64,000 bases of DNA from an uncultured Collinsella sp. (GCA_900541875.1 UQLF01000009.1:1-64000); one strand, 5' to 3'; shown: positions 10,422 through 19,198, counted from the first letter of the stretch. Program-made: numbers and translations. The notes: generated from the letters alone by a model not told the origin.

Positions 10422-11285
10422 ATGTTCGGGTACATCTACAAGAAAGACGCCGCTGCTATCGCGGTCATCCTTGCCCTTTGCCTGGGCGTGGGCAGCTTCT
10501 TCGATTATCAGATCTCGAGTGCGCTGTTCAACATCGGCAGCATGTACGGTCGCTTTATCGAGGCTGCCGGCGAGTTGCCGTTTGAGCTGACGGCGAGCAT
10601 TGCGGGCGTTATGCTCGTGCGCGCGGTGCGTCCCGATTCCAGAGGGAGCAAATGGCTTGCCGTGCTCGGCATCCTCGTCAACGTCGGCTTGGCCGGCTAC
10701 GAGATTATCGGATCGTTGCGCGTCGGCGGTAAGCTCATCGCGTTTCAGCTGGTACTGACGTTTGCGTTGGTCATCGCAGCCAACTTCATCGCCTACCGCC
10801 TTACGCACGACACCGCGCCTGACGAGCTCACACGCTGGGCGTTGATGGTACTTGCCGTGTGGGTCGCTCAGGCCATTATCCTCAACGTGATTGTCAAGCC
10901 GCTGTGGTCGCGCCCGCGCATGCGCGTGATCGAGGTGACGCAGGGACTCGAGTTTCAGCCATGGTGGGTGATCGGCAACCCCGACAAGTGGGCCTATATT
11001 GCCGCTGGCGTGATCAAGGACGGCTTCAAGTCGTTTGCGAGCGGACACACGGCGCACGCGGCGATCGGCCTTATGCTCGCCGGGCTTCCCGCAGCGGCCT
11101 TTAAGGAAAAGCCGTCGCGCCGCCGCGTGGTCTTTTGGACGGCGGCTGTGGTCGCGGCGCTCGTCGCCTTTGGCCGTATCGTGATTGGAGCACACTTTTT
11201 GAGTGACGTGAGCTGCGGCTTTGCCCTGGTGCTGGCGCTTGAGTGCCTTGCCGCGCGCGTTGCCTATCCCAACGGCGTACAATAG
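10422..11285 (+). CDS. PAP2-family membrane phosphatase
   Basis: This is a 287-residue integral membrane protein with about six to seven hydrophobic segments. The start has GAAAGGAAAGC upstream. The three PAP2 phosphatase motifs are recognisable: a K..RP element (VKPLWSRPRMR), FASGHTAHA with the catalytic His, and RIVIGAHFLSDVSCG with the second His and Asp. The family dephosphorylates phosphatidate, undecaprenyl pyrophosphate or related lipids on the outer leaflet. The unusually long spacing between motif 1 and motif 2 is seen in some family members. The substrate is not determinable here. Confidence 0.85.
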   Translation: MFGYIYKKDAAAIAVILALCLGVGSFFDYQISSALFNIGSMYGRFIEAAGELPFELTASIAGVMLVRAVRPDSRGSKWLAVLGILVNVGLAGYEIIGSLRVGGKLIAFQLVLTFALVIAANFIAYRLTHDTAPDELTRWALMVLAVWVAQAIILNVIVKPLWSRPRMRVIEVTQGLEFQPWWVIGNPDKWAYIAAGVIKDGFKSFASGHTAHAAIGLMLAGLPAAAFKEKPSRRRVVFWTAAVVAALVAFGRIVIGAHFLSDVSCGFALVLALECLAARVAYPNGVQ

Positions 11286-11330
11286 CCCCGTTTGAATCAT
11301 CGGGCCCGTGCCCGGCTAGAGAGGATTGCC

Positions 11331-12356
11331 ATGCTCGCGTTTAACAACGACTATTCCCACGGCGCACACCCGGCAGTGCTGCAGGCACTCGTCGACACCA
11401 ATATGGAGCCGCAGCCCGGCTACGGTACCGATGCACACACCGAGCGTGCCAAGCAGCTCATCCGCGAGGCCTGTCAGGCCCCCGATGCCGACGTGTTTTT
11501 GCTGGTGGGCGGCACGCAGGCCAACGCGACGGTGATCGACATGCTGCTTGCGCCCTACGAGGGCGTCGTTGCCGCCGAGACCGGCCACGTCGCCTGCCAC
11601 GAGGCGGGCGCCATCGAGTTTGGCGGCCACAAGGTGCTCACCATCCCCGGCTACGAGGGCAAGATGCACGCCGAGGACCTCGAGAACTATATTCAGGTGT
11701 TCTACGAAAACGAGAGCTACGAGCACACGGTGTTCCCGGGCGCCGTGTACGTGAGCCTATCGACCGAGTACGGCACGCTGTACTCCAAGGCCGAGCTCGC
11801 GGCGATTCACGCGGTGTGCCAGAAGCGCGAGATTCCGCTGTTTGTGGACGGCGCTCGCCTGGCCTATGCACTGGCGGCCGATGAGTGCGACATTACCCTG
11901 CCCGAGCTGGCGCAGCTGTGCGACGTGTTCTACATCGGCGGCACCAAGTGCGGCGCGCTCTGCGGCGAGGCTGTGGTGTTCTGCGGCATGCACGCTCCGG
12001 CACATCCCATTCCGCGCATTAAGCAGCACGGCGCGCTGTTGGCTAAGGGCCGCCTGACGGGCGTGCAGTTTGAGGCACTCTTTACCGATGGCTTGTATTT
12101 TGAGATTGGTTGCCAGGCGATTGAAACCGCGCAGGCGCTTCGTCGCGTGCTGCACGAGCACGGCTACCGGTTCTTCTTGGAGACGCCGACTAACCAGCAG
12201 TTCGTGATTCTGCCCAACGAGGACATGGCGCGCATTCGCGAGCATGCGGCGATCGAGTACTGGGAAAAGTACGACGAGACCCACACGGTGGTGCGCTTTT
12301 GCACCAGCTGGGCCACGACGCAGGAGGATATCGACGCGTTGGCGGCGGTTCTGTAG
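11331..12356 (+). CDS. Threonine aldolase-type PLP enzyme
   Basis: This is a 341-residue fold-type I PLP enzyme of the beta-eliminating-lyase/low-specificity threonine aldolase group. The ATG at 11331 follows GAGAGGATTGCC. The PLP lysine is expected in IGGTKCGALCGEA near residue 205, and FVDGARLAYAL carries the conserved cofactor-binding Asp and an active-site Arg. An N-terminal NDYSHGAHPAVL matches the start of the family. Likely reactions are cleavage of L-threonine or L-allo-threonine to glycine and acetaldehyde. It is followed by a clear intrinsic terminator. Confidence 0.88.
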   Translation: MLAFNNDYSHGAHPAVLQALVDTNMEPQPGYGTDAHTERAKQLIREACQAPDADVFLLVGGTQANATVIDMLLAPYEGVVAAETGHVACHEAGAIEFGGHKVLTIPGYEGKMHAEDLENYIQVFYENESYEHTVFPGAVYVSLSTEYGTLYSKAELAAIHAVCQKREIPLFVDGARLAYALAADECDITLPELAQLCDVFYIGGTKCGALCGEAVVFCGMHAPAHPIPRIKQHGALLAKGRLTGVQFEALFTDGLYFEIGCQAIETAQALRRVLHEHGYRFFLETPTNQQFVILPNEDMARIREHAAIEYWEKYDETHTVVRFCTSWATTQEDIDALAAVL

Positions 12357-12374
12357 CCTGATGTAATGACGAGG

Positions 12375-12418
12375 GGCCGCCTTGCGCTTAGGTTTGGCGC
12401 AAGGCGGCCTTTGTTTTT
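12375..12418 (+). terminator. Intrinsic terminator after the aldolase gene
   Basis: A perfect 13-bp stem (GGCCGCCTTGCGC / GCGCAAGGCGGCC) with a 9-base loop is followed by TTTGTTTTT. It lies 19 bases after the stop codon. Confidence 0.88.
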
Positions 12419-12434
12419 GAGGGAGAAGGGTTGT

Positions 12435-13025
12435 ATGACCGAGATGTCCGATCCGACGATTCGTCTGGCGACGCCCGATGATGCGCCGGCGTTGCTTGCC
12501 ATCTATGAGCCGTATGTGCGCCAGACGGCGATTACCTGCGAATACGAGGTGCCGAGCGTTGAGGAGTTCGCCGGGCGCATCGAGCGCACGCTCAAGCGCT
12601 ATCCGTATCTGGTGATGGAGCTGGACGGGCGTCCGGTAGGCTATGCCTATGTGAGTCCGCTCAACAGCCGCGAGGCATACGACTGGTCGGTCGAGACATC
12701 GATCTACCTGGCGCGCGACGTGCGCCACGGCGGGCTGGGCCGCAAGCTGCACGACGCGCTCAAGCAATGCCTGGTCGCGATGGGCATCACCAACATGTGC
12801 GCGCTCATTGCCGTGCCGCACGATAAGGACGACGAGTACCTGACGCACAACAGCCAGGATTTCCATGCCCATATGGGCTACCGCCTGGTGGGCGCCTTTG
12901 ACCGCTGTGCCCAAAAGTTCGGCCGCTGGTACGACATGTGCTGGATGGAGTTGGTCCTAGCCGAGCGCGTCCCTAACCAACCTAAGCCAACCTGGTTCCC
13001 CGACCTCCCCAAACCTACCATTTAG
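12435..13025 (+). CDS. GNAT N-acetyltransferase, phosphinothricin-acetyltransferase type
   Basis: This is a 196-residue protein. The ATG at 12435 has GAGGGAGAAGGG upstream, whereas the upstream in-frame start lies inside the terminator. Residues 8-165 match the GNAT fold: the N-terminal IRLATPDDAPALLAIYEPYV, the central LVMELDGRPVGYAY beta hairpin, the cofactor-binding ARDVRHGGLGRKLHDAL and the late VGAFDRCAQKFGRWYDMCWM. The closest familiar group is the PAT/Bar-like L-amino-acid (methionine sulfoximine) N-acetyltransferases. The last 20 residues are Pro-rich and poorly conserved in character. It converges on the GntR gene that follows on the other strand. Confidence 0.88.
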   Translation: MTEMSDPTIRLATPDDAPALLAIYEPYVRQTAITCEYEVPSVEEFAGRIERTLKRYPYLVMELDGRPVGYAYVSPLNSREAYDWSVETSIYLARDVRHGGLGRKLHDALKQCLVAMGITNMCALIAVPHDKDDEYLTHNSQDFHAHMGYRLVGAFDRCAQKFGRWYDMCWMELVLAERVPNQPKPTWFPDLPKPTI

Positions 13026-13046
13026 GGACAGGTCTATTTTGGCAGG

Positions 13047-13769
13047 TTAGCCGATGGGCTCGGTGTATTTGGCGCGGTCGGTGCGTTGGATGCGCTTGGA
13101 GACATGGAGCGGGCGGCCGTCGGTGTCGTAGACGTAATCGGTGATCAGGATCAGCGCCTGCCCGCGCTCGACGTTGAGCAAAAACGCCTCGTTTTGCGAG
13201 GCATAGCACACCTCAAAGGTCTTGTGCCCCTGTGCCGGCGCGCGATGGAATTCTTGACGCAGCGTGGCGTAGAGTGAACCGTTGATATCGCGATCGATGA
13301 GTGCCTCAAAGCTCGGTGGTAGATAGGTGGTCTCCAGGCACAGTGGCGCATCGTCCAGATAACGCAGGCGGACAAGTTTGACGAGCTTGCTGCCCACGGC
13401 GGCATCAAAGAACTTAGCTATGCTGCCGCCCGCCTTGGTAAAGCCCGAGTCCACCGTGCGCGTGGTGGGCTTCATGCCCTGATCCTGGACCTGCGCCGTA
13501 TAGCTCGAAAACACCAGGTTGTTCTCGTGGAGCGCCGGCGTGTCGGCCACAAAGGCGCCGCGCCCGCGCTCGGTTCGAACCAGACCCTCATCAACGAGCA
13601 CCTTAAGGGCATGGCGCACGGTGCTGCGCGACAGCCCCGATTCGTCCATGAGTTCCATCTCGGACGGCAGCTTGTCTCCGCGTGCGTAGGTGCCGGTGGC
13701 GATGCGGTCGCGAAGCGTACCCGACAAGCGCTCGTATTGGCTCAGTTTCTTTTTAGATGAAGCGTTCAT
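13047..13769 (-). CDS. GntR-family (UTRA) regulator of the adjacent SIS gene
   Basis: This is a 240-residue HutC/FarR-type regulator. The N-terminal winged helix-turn-helix spans about residues 12-75 (GDKLPSEMELMDESGLSRST then the wing ERGRGAFVAD). The UTRA effector domain follows to residue 235, ending in HVSKRIQRTDRAKY. UTRA domains usually bind sugar phosphates or related acids. The gene is divergent from the SIS gene at 13975, and the 205-base gap holds repeats of ACTTGTATGC, so it probably represses both itself and that gene. It is one of three GntR/UTRA regulators in 13 kb. Confidence 0.92.
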   Translation of the reverse strand: MNASSKKKLSQYERLSGTLRDRIATGTYARGDKLPSEMELMDESGLSRSTVRHALKVLVDEGLVRTERGRGAFVADTPALHENNLVFSSYTAQVQDQGMKPTTRTVDSGFTKAGGSIAKFFDAAVGSKLVKLVRLRYLDDAPLCLETTYLPPSFEALIDRDINGSLYATLRQEFHRAPAQGHKTFEVCYASQNEAFLLNVERGQALILITDYVYDTDGRPLHVSKRIQRTDRAKYTEPIG

Positions 13770-13785
13770 GCGATCAGCCTATATC

Positions 13786-13936
13786 TAACTTGTATGCTTA
13801 TCTAAGCAAGCATGTATTCAACACAACAATAAAACCGCTGGTATTGAGCTACCGAAAACCTTACCAGCAAATTTTCTAAGACAAATATAGCATACAACTA
13901 GTCGACATAACCAAAACATGTATGTAACTTGTATGC
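13786..13936. promoter_or_regulatory. Divergent promoter region with GntR-type operator repeats
   Basis: Three copies of the same 10-11-mer are present: AACTTGTATGC at 13787-13797 and at 13926-13936, and the inverted form GCATACAACTA at 13890-13900. Weaker relatives (GCATGTATTC near 13810, ACATGTATG near 13916) lie between. One copy is close to each divergent gene start. I infer they are operators for the GntR protein at 13047-13769. Confidence 0.65.
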
Positions 13937-13974
13937 CATCGAGAGCATCAAACGAGAAGAAAGGCTGATGCACG

Positions 13975-14967
13975 ATGACTACTCAGGAACAGGTTAAGGA
14001 TGTCGTCTCCCAGGTTTTGGCTGACAAGGCAGACAAGGGCGGCATCAAGCGCGTCGTGTGGATTGGCGCCGGCGGATCCAACGGCGGTAACTATCCTGCC
14101 CAGTACTTTATGGAGCACGAGGCCACGCAGGTCGTGAGCTCCAGCTACACCAGCAACGAGTTCGTGCACGCCACGCCTGCCTACGTCAACGAGAACACCC
14201 TGGCCGTTGTCGTGTCCATGCGCGGCACCAAGGAGACCATCGTCGCCGCCCAGGTCGCCAAGGACCACGGCGCCAGCACCATCGCCATCTATGTCGACGA
14301 GTCCGGCCTCACCGAGGTCTGCGACTACAAGATCCAGTACGACAGCCTGGCCGTCGACGAGTCCTGCATGGGCCGCACCAACTCCGCCGTCGTGACCATG
14401 ATCGCCATGGAGCTTACGCAGCAGACCGAGGGCTATGCCGAGTACGAGACCGCTATGGCCGCGTTCGACTTGGTCGACCCCATCTATCGCAAGGCCGTCG
14501 AGTACACCCGTCCGCTTGCCGCCAAGTGGGCCGAGCAGAACGCCGACAAGCCCTGCATTAACGTCATGGCCCAGGGCCCGCTCTTTGGTGCTGCCTACGT
14601 CTTTAGCATCTGCAACGTGCAGGAGATGCTGCAGATCGACTCCTGCACCATCAACACCTGCGACTTCTTCCACGGCCCCTTCGAGATCCTGGACAAGCGC
14701 ACCTCGCTGTTCCAGCTCATCAGCGTCGGCCGCAGCCGCTGCAACGACGAGCGCGGCATCCGCTTCGTCAACCAGTACGGTGGCGAGCGCGTCTATCAGC
14801 TCGACGCCAAGGAGCTCGGCCTCAACGACATCAAGGACAGCGTGAGCGAGTACTTCAACCACCTGATCTTCGCCCCGATCCTCAACAATGTGTACATGCG
14901 CGCGCTCTCTGCCGTCACGCACAAGGACTACATGACGCGCCGCTACATGTGGAAGCTGGACTACTAA
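13975..14967 (+). CDS. SIS-domain sugar-phosphate deglycase-like protein (copy A)
   Basis: This is a 330-residue protein with two SIS folds. The first has the sugar-phosphate loop IGAGGSNGG (residues 30-38) and VVSMRGTKET (residues 79-88) in place of the common SxSGxTxE. Glu217 and His233, in QEMLQ and FFHGPFE, lie 16 residues apart, the spacing of the catalytic Glu/His of FraB/FrlB-type deglycases. These enzymes split 6-phosphorylated Amadori compounds into a sugar phosphate and an amine. The start follows GAAAGGCTG. It is divergent from a GntR gene and is followed by composite repeat copy 1. The exact substrate is unknown; a plain sugar-phosphate isomerase remains possible. Confidence 0.85.
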   Translation: MTTQEQVKDVVSQVLADKADKGGIKRVVWIGAGGSNGGNYPAQYFMEHEATQVVSSSYTSNEFVHATPAYVNENTLAVVVSMRGTKETIVAAQVAKDHGASTIAIYVDESGLTEVCDYKIQYDSLAVDESCMGRTNSAVVTMIAMELTQQTEGYAEYETAMAAFDLVDPIYRKAVEYTRPLAAKWAEQNADKPCINVMAQGPLFGAAYVFSICNVQEMLQIDSCTINTCDFFHGPFEILDKRTSLFQLISVGRSRCNDERGIRFVNQYGGERVYQLDAKELGLNDIKDSVSEYFNHLIFAPILNNVYMRALSAVTHKDYMTRRYMWKLDY

Positions 14968-14969
14968 GA

Positions 14970-15128
14970 GTTACGCGGGTTTACCAACCCGCGTAACGGC
15001 TCGACGCTGCGCGGACCGCATTTGGACAATCTGACGTTCAACTTCAAGGGCGCGACCAGAAGGTCAGCGCCCTTTCGTTTCGCGTCACCTTGTCTCAAAT
15101 GCGGCCCGCTCGCTGACTTATGCTCAAC
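14970..15128 (+). repeat. Composite hairpin repeat, copy 1
   Basis: A 28-base short hairpin (GTTACGCGGGTT... at 14970-14997) starts 3 bases after the stop codon. GGCTCGACGCTG then leads into a long hairpin. The outer stem is 15011-15029 with 15090-15109 (core CCGCATTTG / CAAATGCGG). The conserved middle runs CAATCTGACGTTCAA, the stem GGGCGC/GCGCCC encloses the apex GACCAGAAGGTC (15054-15065), and the return strand is TTTCGCGTCACCTTG. No T-tract follows. Compare 23372-23590 and 44983-45149. Confidence 0.8.
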
Positions 15129-15145
15129 CAGCGGTGCCTTAGACG

Positions 15146-15189
15146 TTGGGGACGTTCTTAAATGACTAGTCATTTGGGAACGTCCCCAA
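15146..15189. repeat. 44-base near-perfect palindrome
   Basis: Arms TTGGGGACGTTC and GAACGTCCCCAA enclose AAATGACTAGTCATTT, itself a perfect 16-base palindrome. Only two G-T positions break symmetry. Degenerate pieces of the same motif recur at 23598-23672. Confidence 0.8.
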
Positions 15190-15244
15190 TGAGTATGTGG
15201 GGAAGCAGATTTTTCCGTTCGGCGATTTGTGTCTTGAAAAATGT

Positions 15245-15262
15245 ATATAACGACTATAACGT
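15245..15262 (+). promoter_or_regulatory. TATAACG repeats upstream of the DMT transporter
   Basis: TATAACG at 15245-15251 and TATAACGT at 15255-15262 are direct repeats 10 bases apart. The same word, in either orientation, precedes the PTS operon (16531) and the second GntR gene (22602). I infer a shared operator. Confidence 0.5.
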
Positions 15263-15301
15263 AGTGTGAAACATATTGGAAACAATACCGAGGAGGCTGC
15301 G

Positions 15302-16384
15302 TTGAAGAAAAGCAATCTGGGCTATGTGCTGGTGCTGATCGCCGCGCTTATGTGGGGCACCATCGGAATCTTTGTTAACGGAATATCGGCCCTGGGTGTT
15401 TCGTCTCAGAGCATGGCGGCCTTTCGCCTGTTGTCGGGTGCTGTCTTAATGGCTCCGGTCTTGGCATTTATGGGTTGCCAGGGAGGTGCTCGTGAGGGAA
15501 AAGCCTCGGGTCCCATGGCACTGTTCAAGGCAAGTCCTAAAGAGCTTGTTCCCTGCGCGCTTCTTGGCATTATCGGCCTCGCCACCGCTAACACGCTTTA
15601 TTACGAGTGCATGGGCGAGGTGGGCATGTCCACGGCCTCGGTGCTGCTTTACACCTCGCCGGTGTTTGGCGTCGTGCTCGGCCGCGTGCTTTATCGCGAG
15701 GACGTGACCCCCAACAAGCTCGTCGCCATCGTCTTTAACATTGTGGGTTGCGTGCTCGCGGTGACGAGCGGCGACCTGTCCGGTTTCCATTTCTCGGCTT
15801 GGGGCGTCGTGTCGGGCGTGATCGCCGGACTTTGCGGTGCACTGCTGGCTGTGTTTAGTCGCATGGCCACCAAGACGCTGCATCCTCTGGCGGTGACGTT
15901 TTGGGGCTTTGTCTTTGGCGGATGCTTTATGGCAGTGCTTTCGGCTCCGTGGTCCGATGTGGCCGCGGCAATGTCCCCGCAGCTCATTCTGCTGTTCGCG
16001 GGCTTTGGCTTTATTCCGACGGCTCTTGCGTACATCTTCTATATGCAGGGCCTTTCGATGGATCTCGAGACGTCGAAGGTGCCGGTCGTGGCTTCGTTCG
16101 AAACCGTGGCGACCGTTCTGGTCGGTATTGGCATCTACGCCGAGCCCGCCGGCGCGATCAAGGTCCTGGGCATCGTGCTGGTGCTCGCGTCCATCCTGAT
16201 TATGAACACCAACTTCTCCAAGCTGCGCAACAGTGCCTTTGTCGGCCATATCGTTGAGAGCATGACCTTTAAGCCCAACGCTTGGTGGACGGAGAAATCG
16301 CAGGACATGGATCTGTTCCGCGAGCGCACCGGCATCGCGCTGGAGCCCACCGTGCAGGAAAGCCCCTGGTACTTCGTGCGATAG
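15302..16384 (+). CDS. EamA/DMT-family transporter
   Basis: This is a 360-residue protein with about ten transmembrane helices in two EamA repeats. The first repeat begins GYVLVLIAALMWGTIGIFVN and the second follows the FSAWGVVSGVIAGLCGALLA helix. I chose the TTG at 15302 because GAGGAGG lies just upstream; a GTG at 15266 would need an extra 12 residues without a ribosome-binding site. A hydrophilic tail of about 60 residues after the last helix (from FSKLRNSAF) is longer than usual. It sits between SIS copy A and the PTS operon and shares a candidate operator with the latter, so it may move a substrate or product of the pathway, such as an amine or amino acid. That role is inference. Confidence 0.87.
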   Translation: MKKSNLGYVLVLIAALMWGTIGIFVNGISALGVSSQSMAAFRLLSGAVLMAPVLAFMGCQGGAREGKASGPMALFKASPKELVPCALLGIIGLATANTLYYECMGEVGMSTASVLLYTSPVFGVVLGRVLYREDVTPNKLVAIVFNIVGCVLAVTSGDLSGFHFSAWGVVSGVIAGLCGALLAVFSRMATKTLHPLAVTFWGFVFGGCFMAVLSAPWSDVAAAMSPQLILLFAGFGFIPTALAYIFYMQGLSMDLETSKVPVVASFETVATVLVGIGIYAEPAGAIKVLGIVLVLASILIMNTNFSKLRNSAFVGHIVESMTFKPNAWWTEKSQDMDLFRERTGIALEPTVQESPWYFVR

Positions 16385-16520
16385 GGGATGGGCGGAACGC
16401 TTGAATGGGCACCGCCTGGCCAGTGTCGATCTGCCCTGCGCCAACGTTTCAAGTACGTTAAACCCGTCAACGGTCGATTTTCACCCGCGAACGGTCTTTA
16501 TACTAATTAGCAATATAAGC

Positions 16521-16550
16521 AACGTATAAGACGTTATAATGACCATAACG
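16521..16550 (+). promoter_or_regulatory. Candidate GntR operator of the PTS operon
   Basis: AACGTATA (16521-16528), ACGTTATA (16531-16538) and CATAACG (16544-16550) lie between a possible -10 (TATACT, 16499-16504) and the AAAGGAGGAGG ribosome-binding site. The ACGTTATA word also precedes the regulator at 22652, a likely binder. Confidence 0.55.
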
Positions 16551-16566
16551 AAAAGGAGGAGGCAAG

Positions 16567-17490
16567 ATGAATCAGATCATTCTCGCATCTCATGGCGGCC
16601 TGGCCGCAGGCGCCAAAGACACGCTCGAGATGGTTCTCGGCGACGTGTCGAACGTCCACGTCGTGTCGCTTGCTCGTGACGACAAGGAGCCCATCACCAA
16701 TAAGGTGGACGCCATGATCGCCACGTTTAACGCGGACGACACCGTCTATGTGCTGACCGATATGCTCGGCAGCTCGGTCAACAACAACATGGTCGAGCTT
16801 TCCAAGAACGGCACGAAGTTCACGGTTGTCAGCGGTTTCAACATTCCGCTGGCGCTCACGCTCGCTATGAGCCCCGTCCCCGTCAAGGGTGCCGAGCTCG
16901 CAGCCCTCATCGACGAGGCCCGCACCGGTCTGACCAACCCCAACGCACCGGTCGAGGCTGCCGCGGCTCCCGCCAAGAAGGCCAAGGCGTCCCGTCACAG
17001 CTCCGGTCCCGCCAAGATCGTCCTCGCACGTCTTGACTACCGTCTGCTGCACGGCCAGGTCGTCTTTACCTGGACCACCAAGGTTCAGGCCGAGCGCATC
17101 ATCGTCGTCGACAACGCCGCCGCCAACGATGACATCAAGAAGGGCGCTCTTAAGCTGGCCAAGCCCCAGGGCGTGCGCCTGAACGTCTTCACCGTCGAGC
17201 GCGCCCTCGCCAAGATGGACAAGCTCAACACCCTCGGCGAGCGCGTCATGTTCGTCTTTGGCAACACGGCCGAGATGCTGCAGTTCTGCCAAGGCTACAA
17301 GCTCGACGCCATCAACCTGGGCGCCACCGCCAACCACGACGGTGCCGATCAGGTCGGCGGCAAGGACAGCTCCGTCTTCCTCGACGCCACCCAGAAGGCC
17401 GACGTCAACCAGCTGCTCGACATGGGCATCAAGCTCTACGTCCAGCAGACCCCTACGTATCAGAGCGTCGACATCGACGCCAAGCTGTAA
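16567..17490 (+). CDS. Mannose-family PTS enzyme IIAB
   Basis: This is a 307-residue fused IIA-IIB protein of a mannose/fructose/sorbose-family phosphotransferase system. The IIA domain is residues 1-125 with the phospho-acceptor His9 in LASHGG. An Ala/Lys-rich linker spans about 128-147, and the IIB domain follows with its acceptor His162 in RLDYRLLHGQV. The cytoplasmic protein passes phosphate from HPr to the sugar entering through IIC/IID. No HPr or enzyme I gene is in this window. The start has a strong AAAGGAGGAGG site. It leads an operon with IIC, IID, SIS copy B and a HAD phosphatase. Confidence 0.95.
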   Translation: MNQIILASHGGLAAGAKDTLEMVLGDVSNVHVVSLARDDKEPITNKVDAMIATFNADDTVYVLTDMLGSSVNNNMVELSKNGTKFTVVSGFNIPLALTLAMSPVPVKGAELAALIDEARTGLTNPNAPVEAAAAPAKKAKASRHSSGPAKIVLARLDYRLLHGQVVFTWTTKVQAERIIVVDNAAANDDIKKGALKLAKPQGVRLNVFTVERALAKMDKLNTLGERVMFVFGNTAEMLQFCQGYKLDAINLGATANHDGADQVGGKDSSVFLDATQKADVNQLLDMGIKLYVQQTPTYQSVDIDAKL

Positions 17491-17526
17491 TCAACCAGGC
17501 TTTTGCCTGACTGAAAGGAGAAGGGT

Positions 17527-18321
17527 ATGAATACGTTCATCAGTGCGGTGCTCGTCGGCCTCGTCGGCGTGTTCTGCATGTGGGACTCCCGCCTGCTCGG
17601 TCGTCTTAACTTCGAGCAGCCCCTCGTTGGCGCTACGCTCGTCGGTCTGCTGCTGGGCGATGTGCCCACCGGCCTTGCCGTCGGTGCCGCCGTCGAGCTC
17701 GTGTCCATGGGCCTGGTGCAGGTCGGCGCCGCCGTTCCGCCCGATATGGTCCTGGGCGGCATCGTGGCTGCTGCCTTTGCGTGCCTGACCGATGCTTCCG
17801 CCGAGACCGCCATGACGATCGCCATCCCGGTCGCCGTCCTGGGTCAGCTTCTCGGCATCGTGTTCCGTTCCATCATCGCCGCCCTCACCCATGTGGCAGA
17901 TAGTGCGATCGATAACGGAAAGTTCAAGACCGCCTACCGTATGCACATCTGCGCCGGCTCCGGTCTGTACGCCGTCATGTACTTCCTGCCGATCTTCCTC
18001 GCCGTCTTTGTTGGCACCGACCTGGTTCAGGCCATCGTCAACATGGTTCCCGAGTGGCTGTCCACTGGTCTTAACGTTTCGACCAAGATCATGACCGCCT
18101 ACGGCTTGGCCCTGCTGCTCACCATGATGATCAAGAAGGGTATGACTCCGTTCCTGTTCATCGGTTTCCTGCTCGCCGCTTACCTCAACCTGTCCGTCAT
18201 CGCGGTCGCTCTGATCGGTGTGTGCCTGGCTGTCGTCTTCATGGGCTTCAAGTTCAACGGTTCCCATGCAGCCGCCGGTGTCGATTCCGACTACGATCCG
18301 CTCGAAGACGACGAAGACTAA
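17527..18321 (+). CDS. Mannose-family PTS permease subunit IIC
   Basis: This is a 264-residue integral membrane protein with the typical IIC-man landmarks, including LNFEQPLVGATLVGLLLGD and LVQVGAAVPPDMVLGGIVAA. There are about seven hydrophobic segments. The C-terminus is very acidic (DSDYDPLEDDED). A CTGAAAGGAGAAGGGT site precedes the ATG, and only 36 bases separate it from IIAB. It forms the membrane channel with IID. Confidence 0.95.
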   Translation: MNTFISAVLVGLVGVFCMWDSRLLGRLNFEQPLVGATLVGLLLGDVPTGLAVGAAVELVSMGLVQVGAAVPPDMVLGGIVAAAFACLTDASAETAMTIAIPVAVLGQLLGIVFRSIIAALTHVADSAIDNGKFKTAYRMHICAGSGLYAVMYFLPIFLAVFVGTDLVQAIVNMVPEWLSTGLNVSTKIMTAYGLALLLTMMIKKGMTPFLFIGFLLAAYLNLSVIAVALIGVCLAVVFMGFKFNGSHAAAGVDSDYDPLEDDED

Positions 18322-18334
18322 GGAGGAACACACT

Positions 18335-19168
18335 ATGGCAACCGCAACCAAGGACGTGTCCCTGAACAAGAAGGTCAGCCAGTTCTTCTGGCGCTCCTGG
18401 GCCATCCAGGCCTCTTGGAACTACGAGCGTCAGATGAACATGGGCTTCCTCTACGGCATGGTTCCCACGCTCGATCGCCTCTATCCGGACGAGTCCGACC
18501 CCAAGCAGCTCGCTGCTAAGAAAGAGGCTTACCACCGTCACATGGCGTTCTACAACTGCACCCCGCAGACGAGCGCTTTCATCCTGGGTCTCTCCGCCTC
18601 CATGGAGGAGGAGTACGCCAAGGATCCCGAGAACTTCGATCCCGATTCGATCAACGCGGTCAAGACCTCCCTCATGGGTCCGCTTTCCGGCATCGGTGAC
18701 TCCTTCTTCCAGGGCACCATCCGCGTTATCGCCTTTGGCCTGGGCGTTCAGCTGGCTCAGCAGGGCTCCATCATGGGCCCGATCCTGGCCATGCTCATCT
18801 CCATCGTCCCCTCTGTGCTGATCACTTGGTTCGCAGCCAAGATGGGCTATCAGGGCGGCCACGAGTACCTGAGCAAGCTTCAGGGCGGCGACCTCATGGA
18901 GAAGCTCATGTATGTCTGCGGCATCGTGGGTCTTATGTCCGTGGGCGGCATGATCGCTACGCTGATCGGCGCCACCACCCCGCTGCAGTTCGCTGAGGGC
19001 ACCGTTGTTATCCAGGACATCCTGGACGGCATGATGCCCCAGATGATCTCCCTTGGCCTCACCGGCCTTATGTACTGGCTCATCAAGAAGAACGTCAACA
19101 CCGGTTGGCTTCTCGTGATCGCCATCGTGGGCGGCATCGCCCTCTCCGCGGCCGGCATCCTGGCCTAG
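18335..19168 (+). CDS. Mannose-family PTS permease subunit IID
   Basis: This is a 277-residue protein. The ATG at 18335 follows AAGGAGGAACACACT, 13 bases after the IIC stop. Family landmarks are FFWRSWAIQASWNYERQMN at the N-terminus, MGPLSGIGDSFFQGTIR near residue 110, and hydrophobic C-terminal segments. It completes the IIAB-IIC-IID set, so the transporter is intact. The three genes are almost certainly co-transcribed. Confidence 0.95.
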   Translation: MATATKDVSLNKKVSQFFWRSWAIQASWNYERQMNMGFLYGMVPTLDRLYPDESDPKQLAAKKEAYHRHMAFYNCTPQTSAFILGLSASMEEEYAKDPENFDPDSINAVKTSLMGPLSGIGDSFFQGTIRVIAFGLGVQLAQQGSIMGPILAMLISIVPSVLITWFAAKMGYQGGHEYLSKLQGGDLMEKLMYVCGIVGLMSVGGMIATLIGATTPLQFAEGTVVIQDILDGMMPQMISLGLTGLMYWLIKKNVNTGWLLVIAIVGGIALSAAGILA

Positions 19169-19198
19169 TCGCGACCAAGCGTCTAACCGCTTTCCCCC

